Below, in pieces: positions 42,973-53,989 of a stretch of 64,000 nucleotides of DNA; the stretch's first letter is position 1; the number at the start of each line of letters is the position of its first letter. The position numbers and the translations under genes are program-made. Where the stretch lies: NCBI GenBank assembly GCA_963971225.1, contig OZ020269.1, forward strand, positions 79,522,450 to 79,586,449, given 5' to 3'. A model generated the notes under the pieces. The model searched no databases, was not told the DNA's origin, and was given only the letters and a program-made list of their open reading frames with translations. The DNA comes from Melieria omissa (lineage: Eukaryota > Arthropoda > Insecta > Diptera > Ulidiidae).

Positions 42973-43386
42973 ATATTGACTTACGTTATACTGCTTTGTC
43001 GTGAAGGCTTGGTGATGGAGGCTCAAGTAGCTCTCCCGAATTCCGAAGGAATGGATCAGCTCCGCTTTGATGTCCGTCCATGAGGCGTTAGCGTCTAAAG
43101 TCTGGACCGCGTTGAGTGCCGCTCCTTGGATCTTTGTGGTGACGTATCGTCTAAACACGAACTCCTTCATGCTGGGGTTGGTTTCAAAGAGGGGAAGAAT
43201 TTGGTCCACTTCCCTTATGAAAGACGTCAGACTGTAGTCACCGCTTCCGTTGAATTCCCTTATCCTGGATGCCTCCTTCAGGAGCTCCGACGCTGGTATC
43301 GAAAGGGCCATCTCGTCTTCTGTCGGTTCTTCGGGTATGGTATATGGTTTTAAAGTTGCAGGTTTGCTTTTTTGTGTTTTTGGCAT
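42973..43386 (-). pseudogene. 17.6-like Gag, N-terminal part
   Basis: The minus-strand frame starts M-P-K-T-Q-K-S-K-P at 43,386. It runs through a matrix/capsid-like region (I-R-E-F-N-G-S-G-D-Y-S-L, F-I-R-E-V-D-Q-I, S-W-T-D-I-K-A-E-L) to the mdg3-like insertion at 42,973, then resumes at 36,891. Joined across the insertion and one copy of its duplication, Gag would be about 340 residues. Confidence 0.8.
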
Positions 43387-43623
43387 AACCTGTTCGCCTT
43401 CTTCCCTCAGTTTCTCGCTCTGATCTTCGTCGTGATTGTGTCAGGATCTTAAGACCTTGATCGATTCACTTCACTTCACTTTTGAGTTACGATCTTGGGA
43501 TTCGTACTCTCGTTAATTTTAATGTTAAGACAGGATCTTCGGATCACTTGTCCTTATTTTCAAATTCGTGATTTTTCTCGATTTGAACTTCAGTTCAATA
43601 AAAATCTTTGAATTCGGTAGGGT

Positions 43624-43637
43624 TTACCGACTGCGCC
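43624..43637 (-). promoter_or_regulatory. 17.6-like primer binding site, tRNA-Ser type
   Basis: GGCGCAGTCGGTAA directly follows the LTR end AATT on the minus strand (TGGCGCAGTCGG when the last LTR base is included). Confidence 0.8.
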
Positions 43638-43957
43638 AATTATATTTTTCGTATTGAAACACGTCTGGTCTCTTCAGAGCTCAAATATGTTCTCTTTTAT
43701 TTTTCAAATATCATCTTAAGTGCTAGCTCAATAATCCTTATCTTAATATACATAATTGTTGCTTATCTATTTTTAACAGTCCCTTTTACTACGCACCCAA
43801 ACATCTCTTATCAGTTGATTTACGACTGTTTGGATGGTTTACAATATCGGGACTGTTTGGGAGGTTTTATGTTTCCCAGTTTATCTTGAGGTTTCGGTTG
43901 GGCACTGGCAATGTCGAGAGTCTGCTCTTATCGCTGGACATTGCCTGTGACGTAACT
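43638..43957 (-). repeat. 17.6-like 5' LTR
   Basis: 320 bp, same as 29,942-30,261 by direct comparison. Confidence 0.92.
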
Positions 43958-44102
43958 CGCACGACGGTTGATACCAAATTGTGAACGGTACATCTGCCGA
44001 ACCGCTTCGGAATCGCGTGACTGATTGCAGGTGGTGTCATTACGCGTGAGTTGCACGTGTGTGTTAGGCATAACCTCACAATTTTCTCGTGCGTTGACAG
44101 AA

Positions 44103-44774
44103 ATGGAAAGGCAAATAAATCAAGAACAGGAAAGCATCGCGAACGCAATGGAGATGGCGCATGCGCCGTCTGTCAATCCGGGCGCGCCCTATCGGCAGCG
44201 CTCGGCATCTTGCTCGGGTGTCAGCAGAATTCAACGGCATTCGTCGCCGCAGAATTGCAACACAAATGAAAGCATTCACTTCACCGAACGAATAGCTTCG
44301 TTGGCGAATTCGCGCATGGTCGCACCAGGCTCGTTCACTGTTGCTACGGGACCTGGAGCATATGCGGAAGACCGGGCGCTCCCGCGGGGTGGAAGTGCAA
44401 ACAGTACGCATCATCCTACGCCGGTCAAGAAGAATTCGTGTGGCTACAGCCACGATACTGCGGGCGCAGCTACAAGCGCCATCGTTTCGAACATTGCCAT
44501 ATCTGGGTTGCATGAGCCAATGTTTCGACCGCAGATCGCTGCGGCTTTATATACACAGGCAGGGCCGCATGTTGGCTTGCCGATGCAGCCGCCAACTATG
44601 CAGCCATGTGTGACGACCTCGCGTGATACAACTTGTGTGCCTACTGACCTTTGGAATGGCACACCGTTACATCACACCATTGCTAATGCCCCAATAGTTG
44701 ACGCAACTTTATCTGCGTCGCATATTGCAGCTCGCCACGTCATTAGCAAAGACTTGCCAGTTTTTTTTTGGTAA
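44103..44774 (+). pseudogene. BEL Gag N-terminal part, ends at a frameshift
   Basis: It begins M-E-R-Q-I-N-Q-E-Q and is Ser/Pro/His-rich with little structure. It runs to D-L-P-V-F-F and a TAA. The break is a run of nine T at 44,761-44,769. With eight T the frame would continue into F-G-K-P-E-E-W-P-L-F, the start of the BEL capsid domain. No upstream partner is needed. Confidence 0.75.
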
Positions 44775-46310
44775 GCCGGAGGAGTGGCCGCTATTCATCA
44801 CTAACTACGACCAGTCAACAGAGAGATGCGGGTTTAGCGACCAAGAGAACCTCATCCGGCTGCAGAAATGCCTGAAGGGTCCAGCTCTAGAGTCGGTTCG
44901 CGGGAAGCTGATGATTCCAGCCACTGTACCGTATGCCATTGAGACACTCAGGATGCTGTATGGGCGTCCCGATGTCATCCATTACACGTTGCAACGGAAG
45001 CTGCGACAAGAACCAATGGTGAGACCAGACAAATTGGAAACGCTGATAGCATTCGCTCTGGCCGTACAGAACTATCGGGCTACGATGCAGGCCATCGGTC
45101 TCACTGAATACTTAAATGACCCAATGCTTTTGAGTGACTTGTTATCCAAATTGCCAAGTGACTTAAAACTCGATTGGGGCCGCCACCGATTGACTTCAGC
45201 GCGTGTCGACATCGCCGTTTTCGATGATTGGCTTTTCGAACACGCTAGGTGCGCTACACTGGTTACACCACTGGGACAAATTGCCGCCCCCAAACCAGAA
45301 GAGCAAAAGGGCGGCCGGAATCAGAAGGAGCGAATTCTGGTTCATGACGTCGTAGACGGAGCTGCCATTCTCACTTGTCCAAAATGTGGCGAAAATCACC
45401 GGTTAACTGATTGTAGCCAATTCCGGGAAATGGGAGTGCAAGATCGATGGCAGTTCATTCTCAACAACAAGCTGTGCCTGCGTTGCTTCAAGGCGCACTT
45501 TGTTCGGCGCTGTCATCTGAAGAAGCAATGTGGCGTAGATAGCTGCACCAAGGCTCACCATCCGCTCCTTCACACTCGTCAGCAGATGCGCAGCGTACCA
45601 GAGTCAGCTGCGCAGAGAGCAATTACTTCATCCGACAGATTGCGCTCCAACAGCAACAGTGGGGCAACTGTGCTGTTCCACGCGAAGCAACAGAGGACGT
45701 TGTTCCGGTATGTACCAGTAAATCTTTATGGCAAAACGAAGGTCATGCACACGTATGCGCTGATTGATGAGGGCTCCGCGTGTACATTGGTTGAGAACGA
45801 CATTGCGGATGAACTTGGTTTGCATGGTCCAGTAAAAGAACTGTGTTTACGCTGGACTAATGACATTGTACACAATGATGTAAGCTCCCGAAGTGTAACG
45901 GTCGAGATTTCATCGCGAGATGCTGGATCTCCGAGGTATTGTTTGCAAAATATTCGCACGATATCCAGCCTAGATTTACCGGAGCAGACATTGGACGAAT
46001 CTATAATTGAACAACATGGCAACCTGGCAGATTTGTTAATTCGCACTTACCGATCTGTCAAGGCACGAATTCTGATCGGGCTGGACCACATCAAATTCGG
46101 AGTGCCGCGTGAAATGCGGGAGGGCAGCAACGACTTGGTGGCCGCAAAATGCACACTAGGGTGGTCCGTATATGGCAGACGAGATTCAATCAATGCTCTC
46201 CCCAAGCGAGTGCTGCACATTTGTACGTGCAGTGCAGCTGATCGCATGGACGAGCTCATGCAGTCATACTTTGCGCTTGATGCAATCGGTGTCAGTGCAA
46301 CTTCCACACA
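44770..46310 (+). pseudogene. BEL Gag capsid, zinc knuckles and protease
   Basis: The frame after the T9 run gives the capsid (G-K-P-E-E-W-P-L-F-I-T-N-Y, L-Q-K-C-L-K-G-P-A). Cys/His boxes follow (C-P-K-C-G-E-N-H-R-L-T-D-C, then C-L-R-C-F-K-A-H). The BEL aspartic protease comes next, with active site L-I-D-E-G-S-A-C-T. The D-E-G form, in place of D-S/T-G, is known in roo-type BEL proteases. A frame change near 46,305 separates it from RT. Confidence 0.8.
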
Positions 46311-47945
46311 CTTATCTCAAAGGCTGATGAGCGGGCGTGGAAACTAATGGAGTCTACTAGCAAGTATCTACCGAATGAGAAGAAATGGGAAACCGGCCTG
46401 CTGTGGAAATACGATCGAGTTGAACTGCCGGACTCTCTACCTATGGCTCGTCGGCGGCTTGAGTGCTTGGAGGCCAAAATGATGCGCAGTCCTACATTGA
46501 AGAGCTTCATGGTCAACATAATACGCGACTACGAAAAGAAGGGTTATGTCCGGAAGCTGAAAAGTCACGAGGTCTCACAAGGAGGCATCACTTGGTACAT
46601 TCCCATATTCACTGTCACCAATCCACACAAAAACAAAACACGACTGGTGTGGGACGCGGCAGCCACAGTGAACGGCGTTGCCTTGAATACGGTACTCCTA
46701 AAGGGCCCTGATCTGCTCAAGTCATTGGTAGGCGTCCTGCTTCGCTTCCGCGAAAAACCTGTCGCATTGTGCGGCGACATACGTGAAATGTTTCACCAAG
46801 TGCGGATAAGGACGGAAGATCAGGCAGCGCAACAGTTCATTTGGCGAGACGGTGACACTTCAAGAGAGCCGGAAGTTTACGCTATGACTGTTATGACGTT
46901 TGGTGCGTCGTGTTCGCCGTCACTTGCGAATTACATCAAAAATAAAAATGCTATGAGGTTCGAAGGTAAATTCCCAGAAGCTGTGTCGGCGATAATAGAA
47001 AACACATTCGTGGATGATTGGCTGCAAAGCGTCGACACAGAGGAAAACATGATCCGGCTGGCTCAATTGGTGCGGTGGATACATGCTGACGGTGGTTTCG
47101 AAATGCGAAATTGGCTGTCAAATTCTAAGGCCGTTCTGCAAGCTCTAACTGGTCAACACCAGCAACCAGATAGGCGCATCGAGGAGCCAGACACCAAATA
47201 TGAGAAGGTTCTTGGCATGTGGTGGACTCCTAGTACCGACGAACTGACATTCGTAGAGAAATTTTCAAAGAATGTCTTTGATATGACAATTTTACCTACA
47301 AAGCGACACATTCTTCGTGTCATCATGACTATTTTCGACCCATTAGGATTCCTGGGATTTTTCGTCATCCACGCCAAAATAATCTTACAGGAAGTTTGGC
47401 GCTCCATTCTCGAAGACCAACGACATAAATGGTGGCAGTGGGTCAAAAGGGTACCGGCAATAAGCGGAGTTCGGCTCCCTCGGTGCTACCCACTTGCTAA
47501 TGACGATCAACATGTCCAGCTCCACGTCTTTGTGGATGCCAGCGTTAACGCTTACGCGGCTGTGGCGTACTTGCGTGCAACTAACGGTGGTGTCGTACGA
47601 TGTTCCCTGGTGGCTTCCAAAACTCGTGTAGCACCCATTAAACCTATATCTGTTCCCAGGTTGGAACTAATGGCTGCGATTCTTGGTTTGAGGCTGGCGA
47701 AATTTATTGCAAACGAGTTATCTCTGCCTATGGCTCAGCGGACTTTCTGGTCGGACTCAAAAAACGTGCTCTACTGGATCAGGTCTGATGCGAGAAAATT
47801 TCATCAATTTGTGGCGCTGCGAATAGGTGAAATCTTGGAAGGCTCGCAGGTGAGTGAGTGGCGGTGGGTTCCAACGCATGAAAATGTAGCAGACGAAGGA
47901 ACAAAATGGGGTCAGTGCCACAATTTAGACAACAGTTGCCGCTGA
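46311..47945 (+). pseudogene. BEL reverse transcriptase and RNase H
   Basis: The frame reads S-K-A-D-E-R-A-W-K-L-M-E, then RT blocks R-L-V-W-D-A-A-A, L-C-G-D-I-R-E-M-F-H-Q-V, M-T-F-G-A-S-C-S-P and the catalytic T-F-V-D-D-W-L. RNase H follows (H-V-F-V-D-A-S-V-N-A, F-W-S-D-S-K-N-V-L). It ends at TGA 47,943-47,945, after C-R and before F-S-G-P-D-F-L. Family knowledge puts a Trp there (W-F-x-G-P), so TGG to TGA is the simplest explanation. Confidence 0.85.
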
Positions 47946-49556
47946 TTTTCGGGCCCAGATTTTTTGAAACTTAATGAGAGTGGCTGGCCAAAGACGGAAC
48001 TTCCAGGAGAATCCGATACATCCGAAACGTTGTGCCACATTGTGGTGGAAAAAGATACAGCGTCAACGGTTACAACTATATCGCCGGAGCCCGAAAGATT
48101 TAGCAAATGGGAGAAACTGTGCAACGCACAAAAGTGTGTGCTAAAATTTTTGCGTAGACTGGTGAGGCACGCACAGTCACCACTTCTACAGAGTGTTGTA
48201 AGCCTGACAGACTTCGAGGGCGTTCAGTCAGTAATTATCCGCAGCTGCCAGGAGAAGGTGTTCGCTGAGGAGATAGCGTGTCTACGGTCTGATGGCGGTA
48301 CGATTAATCGGCAAAGTGATATTTACAGATGCTCACCATACTTAGATGAGTTGGGTCTGCTGCGCGTAAAAGGACGGATCGACGCGGTTGACGGCGTCAT
48401 AACGAGTGTCAAGCGACCGATCATCTTGCCCCGCAACCACCACGTAGCATATCTGGTCGCGGACTACTACCACAGGAAGTTTAATCATCACCACAACGAA
48501 ATTATCGTAAATGAGATGCGGCAACGATTTTGGGTAAGCAGATTAAGAACATTAGTAGCTGCCGTTGCAAAAAAATGCCAGAAATGCCGGAATCGTCGTG
48601 CAGTACCATGCCCCCCCGAAATGAGTGCTCTGCCACCGGAGCGATTAGCGACATTCACCAGGCCCTTCACGTATACAGGGGCTGATTACTTTGGCCCGTT
48701 TGACGTAGTAGTTGGAAGGCGCCACGAGAAGCGCTGGGGCGTAATCTTCACTTGCCTAACGATACGCGCGGTCCATATAGAAATTGCTACATCACTGTCC
48801 ACTGATTCTTTTTTGCTACTACTCAAACAGTTTATTTGTCGACGTGGCGTGCCGAGGCGTATCATAACAGACAACGGCACAAACTTTCGAGGAGCCAGCC
48901 GCATACTTATGACCGAGATTGAGAAAATATCGACGAGCGAACTGGAGCGAAAATATCCGGAAATTGAGTGGTCGTTTATTCCGCCAGCTTCGCCGCACAT
49001 GGGCGGTGCCTGGGAAAGGATGGTGCGCTCCGTTAAGTCGGTTTTGATGGACATTCTGCCAAACACTGCTGTACAGGAGGAGACGTTGCGAGCCGCACTG
49101 ATAGAAGTCGAAAACATTCTCAACATGCGGCCATTAACCTACGTGCCTTTGGATTCCCCCGAAAGCGAAGCGCTTACGCCCAATCATTTTTTGGTAGGCA
49201 GTTCAAATGGCATTCGCGAGCGAAGTGACGACGAAGGCAGCGGAGCGGTGCTTCGGAAACATTTTCGTATATCGGGTCAAATTGCTGTTCAATTTTGGAA
49301 ACGATGGGTGAGAGAGTATCTGCCTAGCCTGACAAGGCGTACAAAGTGGATTGAGAAGCCTGTACAGCCTATCTCCGTCGGTGACGTAGTTATTGTCGTG
49401 GACGAAGCCAACAAGAAAAGTTCGTGGCCAAAGGGTGTAATTTTCGACGTATGCAGAGCAAAGGACGGCCAGATACGTAGCGCCATCGTGAAGACACAAA
49501 GTGGGCTCATTACTCGACCGGCGGTCAAGCTGGCGAAGTTAGATGTAAAGGGGTAA
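47946..49556 (+). pseudogene. BEL integrase
   Basis: It is in the same frame as RT, beyond the nonsense codon. It has the zinc-finger histidines (H-H-N-E-I-I-V-N-E-M-R) and C-Q-K-C. The catalytic core reads T-G-A-D-Y-F-G-P-F, T-D-N-G-T-N-F-R-G and G-G-A-W-E-R-M-V-R-S-V-K (D, D, E). The DUF5641-like tail reads W-P-K-G-V-I-F-D, V-K-T-Q-S-G and R-P-A-V-K-L-A-K-L. It would be expressed only as part of the fused polyprotein, so in this copy it is cut off. Confidence 0.85.
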
Positions 49557-49594
49557 ACATCGCGCGCAGGTCACGAAGTTTACGAAGGGGGGAA

Positions 49595-49878
49595 TGTTGC
49601 GACGCGATGCAACTCTGCATGCGCGTGCGCTGTGCAACACTGTACTTTCGCTTGTCTGTCTTCTCCACGTTGGTAGCCATGCGCAGTGCGCTCGTTCTTT
49701 CTTTACATTTTTGGCGTTCAGCGTGGAAGGACGATAGAAGAGTAAGAACAATTGTACTTAAAATTTAAGTTGTGTTTTTTAAGAAAATAAATTGCAGATT
49801 TTAGCTGCCTCTGCCCGCCTGCCTACTACTGCTGCGGCATATCACGGCTGCTCAAAATATATCGTTTTCCTTACCACA
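49595..49878 (+). repeat. BEL 3' LTR
   Basis: 284 bp, preceded by the polypurine tract GAAGGGGGGAA. It differs from the 5' LTR at four positions by eye. Confidence 0.92.
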
Positions 49879-50563
49879 ACCCTTGTGGTCATTTGTACGA
49901 TATATCGTACAATTTTCTTAAAGGTTCAGGAAAAGTATTTAGACGCAAAAACTGTTAAATTTAATAAGTTTTATTAATCAACTGAGATTCAAACTTTAAA
50001 ATTGTTAACCCTCCGATGACCAACATGGTCCGTAGGAACCTATGGCGTTTTAAAATATGCGACATTTCAATACGGAGAGAGTGATTAGCTGGAGACTTTA
50101 TGACTTCTATAAATGGAATTTTTAGAATTTGTTAAAATAGATGTCGGCACGATTGTATGTATTTTAACACCATAATTATTACATTGCAGTCATTTAGGGC
50201 GTCGAGGTCCGCAGGGATCTTTTAGGTGTAATTTGCTTTTGTTTTTTGTATATGCTTATTTGGTTTAAAAAAAAAGTATTTATCTGTAGTAAGCATTACT
50301 TTTTCTGATTAAAATTGCAATTTAAACATTGGCAGATATTTTGATTATGTGTAACTCAGGCTTTATGCATCCGAATTCTATAAAATTCATATCAAATAAA
50401 AGGAAATTTTGTAAAGTTTTAAGGAAGCATACATTTATTCAAATGCCGTTTTAAAGAGGTACATCTGCTGAACTCAAACAATTATCCGTACATTCGATAT
50501 GTCTTGCCTACTGTTCTCGCAAACTCAACTGTTACAATTTACTGTTAGCTTTTTCAAGTACCT

Positions 50564-51516
50564 CTCATGCCCGGATTAAAATAGGTGGGGCTTAAAATTT
50601 GTTTGTGGCAGATATGTGTAAATCGTTTTAAACCCAATTATGAACTGAAAAAAATTTGAAAATCCTTTGTGTCCTGGTTCCTTAGTTACAGGAGGTTGCC
50701 TATAGGCAACATTGAGCAGTGGCGGTGAATTTAAAAAGACTAGTAAATTATTTGTTAATGCGTTTTTTATTGAAATTTAAGTATGGAAAGACACAAAGAA
50801 ATTTTTTTGTGGATTGCAGCACAAATATCCATTGCATTTGTTGCATGTAGAGCGCGGGTGTGGCATAGCCTGCATCTGCCTTTTTCTCCTGCTCCCCATT
50901 CTACCCAGTGACCCAAGATTTTCAAATCTTATGGATTTTGCAGGTTCTGCAACATACGGTCTTTTATAAGAACTTGATGTAGAGGCCGTCGAAAGAGCTG
51001 GTGATGATGAAGTCGATGGTAAAGGACATGTTTATGAAGTCGTCGATTCCATCTTTAAAAGGAGTGATGATTTGCGACCTCTTTTCCTTGGTAAAACTGC
51101 TGTTTGAGTTGCGTTCAAAAGCTCGTTTGCAATATCCAACTGAAATTTTATTAGTGGCATATGTTTCACTGCACTGTCTGTGTTGTTGAGGTCTCTGCGA
51201 TACAGCAGCCAACTATTGACTACAGAGGAATTTATACACCAGTGTAGTATACGCATATACCATTTATTTGATCGATCTTCTCCATCACATCCTCACACAC
51301 ATCACATTTTCGCGAAACCATCTTGACACTTTCACTCTATGCAAAACGGCTACTGGATGAACACGTGCATAACCTACAATAAAACAAATAACTGTAAGCT
51401 TACATAACACATAAGGCTACATAATGCAAAAAACCGCAGGTCTAGAAAATGAAAATAGCGGGACTCAGAAGTATATATGTAAGTACAATATTGCCTATAG
51501 GCAACATCGGGCATGA
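50564..51516. repeat. Inverted pair with TTGCCTATAGGCAAC palindromes
   Basis: TTGCCTATAGGCAAC occurs at about 50,697 and about 51,491. CTCATGCCCG at 50,566 is matched by CGGGCATGAG at about 51,507. The pair encloses the transposase remnant and may be the real ends of an inner piggyBac-like unit. Confidence 0.5.
50780..51330 (-). pseudogene. piggyBac (PGBD-like) transposase C-terminal remnant
   Basis: The minus strand reads N-K-W-Y-M-R-I-L-H-W-C-I-N-S-S-V-V-N-S-W-L-L-Y, then F-Q-L-D-I-A-N-E-L-L. After frame changes it reads P-H-P-R-S-T-C-N-K-C and Y-L-C-C-N-P, the Cys-rich domain that ends piggyBac transposases. The DDD catalytic core upstream is missing. Confidence 0.7.
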
Positions 51517-51590
51517 GGGGTTTGAGCCATATATGGGAAAGGCATTCCTATATAAATCCAAAAAAATTAATGATCGAATTGTGGAAGAGA

Positions 51591-51845
51591 TGGCTCCCCG
51601 CAGAGGAAGAAAAAAGCTGTTGAATACTCCAGATATTGAACGTCGAATCATACGAACGGTGAACAAAGATCCTAAAATAAGTGCTGTGGAATTGGCGTAA
51701 ATTCACAAACTATTAAAAATTCTTTGCATTCTAACGAGTTCATGGCCCGGACACCCAGACGCAAACCATATCTTTCAAAGGTTCACATTTCTAAAAGGTT
51801 TAAGTACGCGAAAGAATATGTTAATAAACGTGATGATTACTAGGC
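51591..51845 (+). pseudogene. Tc1-like transposase N-terminal fragment
   Basis: The frame reads M-A-P-R-R-G-R-K-K-L-L and K-D-P-K-I-S-A-V-E-L-A, then, after a stop, S-Q-T-I-K-N-S-L-H, R-R-K-P-Y-L-S-K and A-K-E-Y-V-N-K. This is the paired-type DNA-binding domain and linker of Tc1 elements. The catalytic domain is absent. Confidence 0.65.
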
Positions 51846-52699
51846 AAAATTTGCCTAGATAAGCCGAAAAATATGGGATTACAGAAAAACTGTCAGTCTT
51901 AATGCTCTCGATGATTTATTAAAAACTTTACACAAGGTAGGAGTGACAGAATTACCATAGTATTATTCTCTCTTTTAGATGCATTTGTGGCGCGCAAAAA
52001 TTGTGAAATTTTGTGAAGTTTGTGCATTTTGTCAGCTTTGGGCGCTGGAATCTTCAAAAAGAAAAAAGGAAAGAAAAAGGCGGACAACCGAAAAACGAAT
52101 CGCAAAGTAAAGATAAGTATTTGTGTTTAGTGAATTAATTTATTGAAATTATTAATTTAACGAGATGACAAGGTACGTGAATTATTCAACTGGAACGGAA
52201 GATGGGATAAGCGGACACTAGACCAATTTTCCCTGGTTAACCAGAATTTAATAGGCAAGTCAATATTGACAAATCTGTAATAGTTCATATTGATTTTAAT
52301 TTTGTATTTAGATGTTTTCAAAGTGTCCTGCGCTCCGATGTTCGAGGCAAGTGTACGGAGGGCGATCGATGGCATGAAATTGCCTACATAGTCATTTGTG
52401 AAACCAACAGAAAATGAAATGAGTATGCTATTTCTTGGAACACAACAAAAATTCCAAAAGCAACACCGAGAGAATGTAGTCTTTGTCGGTTCATGAACTG
52501 CGTATATTGAAATCTTACTATATTCGGGGTGAAATACTGCGTGAGCCACTGTTCGGGTTGTTATAAATTGAATTCTGAGCCAGTGAAAAACGTGGAGTGA
52601 CACGAACTTGCCTTTTTAAAGCAGCAATGCCCAAATATTGTTTCTGCACCATACACAGAATTATTAAATTTGATAATGACCTATGGTATTGCCTAAGTA
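51846..52699. other. Unrecognised stretch
   Basis: It contains a 148-codon minus-strand frame (52,157-52,603) with no recognisable motif, no start context and no neighbours. I do not call it a gene. Confidence 0.3.
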
Positions 52700-53335
52700 C
52701 AGTCGAACTTCCTTATAATGAATTCGCACGGGACAAGAAACAAGCTTCATTATATAGAAATTTCATTATACAGAAATAATGATATTTTCATATTTTATTT
52801 CAAATAAAGAGGTATTTTAGTTCCTTCCACTTTTCTTCCTTAACAAAGCCTTCTAATACATTTAGAGGCTTAAAAACGCTACGTCGCTCTTCATCTCCAC
52901 AAAGGTTCGAAGTACATCAAGAGAAGCAGAAATTTGTCCTAATGCATTGCTGCGACATTTTTACTTTAATCACTCAAAACAAACAATTGCTGTCAAAACT
53001 GTTAGTGATGTGACATTCTTCTTCTTATGCTGTTGTTATTTTTAACTTCTGGGGTTCCCCTAAATATGTTTCACCTTTTTTTCGGTATTCAGTGTTGTTA
53101 ATATGCGTGACAGAAAATAGCATGGAAAAATGCATTATATGGAGACAAAAACGAATGAAAGCGAAATTTTCAACTAAAAACTTTATTCATTGTAGAGAAA
53201 TATTCACTATATGGAAATTCATTATAAGGAGATAAAAATGCACTTAGACTAGAACGATAAAGCTGTGCCTTTGAAATGAATTCATTATACGGAGAACTTT
53301 ATTATATAGAAGATCACTATAGCGAAGTTCGACTG
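52700..53335. mobile_element. pogo/Tc1-type MITE, TA target
   Basis: CAGTCGAACTTCC at the left is matched by the complement of CAGTCGAACTTCG at the right, with TA on both sides (52,698-52,699 and 53,336-53,337). The subterminal parts repeat ATGAATTC/TTCATTATA words. Confidence 0.7.
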
Positions 53336-53989
53336 TATATATAAAACTAATGAAAAAAATAATACAAATATGTATAACTATACATAAAAACCCATTATTC
53401 TAAAAAAAAACCATACTTGCAGCGGCATAGATACATGAGCTATTGGGTATTGTATAAATTTTTGCCCATCTATCTGTAGTAAAAAAATATATATATGTTT
53501 ACTAAAAAATATGCACGAACTTTAGCTTTATGGCTCTCTAAACACATCTACACACATTATGAAACAAAAAAGGTCCCTGAGGACCTTGTGGGGCTTCGAC
53601 CGTTTTAAAAATTATCGGTTATCGGAGGATTAACAAGCGCTGAGTAGAAAATCAATTGTCAGATATTCGCCAGAATAGGGCTGTTATATTCAAAGTTATA
53701 TTTTATTGTTGTATATTTACCAGTGTGACATTAATATTAAATTGATTTCTTGAATTCGATATGTAAGATGGTAAATTCTGCAGTAAAAGTTGCGGGAAGA
53801 AAACATGGATTTCAACATGAAAATACAATCATCGGCACAAATCAAAACTATTTTGAAAAAAAGTATTTTGATAAAAGAAAATTATGGGATGAGGAAGCTA
53901 GAACGCGATCCATCAAAACATATTCCACAAGCCCCAAAGCGTACAAATTACATTAATAAAGACGGGGGTTTTGAAGCCAGTGTTAAAAT

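Larger units (their letters stand above)
29942..43957 (-). mobile_element. Gypsy-group (17.6/297-like) LTR retrotransposon, minus strand
   Basis: Two identical-looking 320-bp LTRs (AGTTACGTCAC to ATATAATT on the minus strand) are flanked by the 4-bp duplication CGCA (29,938-29,941 and 43,958-43,961). Next to the 5' LTR is the primer site TGGCGCAGTCGGTA, which fits the tRNA-Ser site typical of 17.6-type elements. Next to the 3' LTR is the polypurine tract AAGAGGGGAGA. The copy is split by an mdg3-like element in gag and a hAT element in RNase H. Without these insertions it is about 4.9 kb, short for the group. The integrase end and most of any env are missing. Confidence 0.9.
23820..49878 (+). 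mobile_element. BEL/Pao LTR retrotransposon, host of the nested stack
   Basis: LTRs start TGTTGCGACG and end CCACA. The 5-bp duplication ACCCT flanks the whole unit (23,815-23,819 and 49,879-49,883). The 5' LTR (67 + 217 bp around the P insertion) and the 3' LTR both total 284 bp and differ at four positions by eye. The internal region encodes Gag, an aspartic protease, RT, RNase H and integrase in BEL order. It is broken by a P element, two DNA/LTR insertions in the leader, a one-base frameshift at a T9 run, another frame change near 46,305 and a TGA at 47,943. BEL elements replicate through virus-like particles in the cytoplasm. This copy cannot make its own proteins. Confidence 0.9.
50009..53629. 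mobile_element. piggyBac-type element, 3.6 kb, decayed
   Basis: Left end CCCTCCGATGACC and right end (complement) TCCTCCGATAACC lie directly inside TTAA duplications (50,005-50,008 and 53,630-53,633). A piggyBac transposase remnant on the minus strand supports the call. The element has been entered by a Tc1 fragment and a pogo-type MITE. Confidence 0.7.

Noticed and set aside
52157..52603. 148-codon minus-strand frame
   Set aside because: No recognisable motif, and composition like the surrounding AT-rich DNA. It lies inside the decayed piggyBac element.
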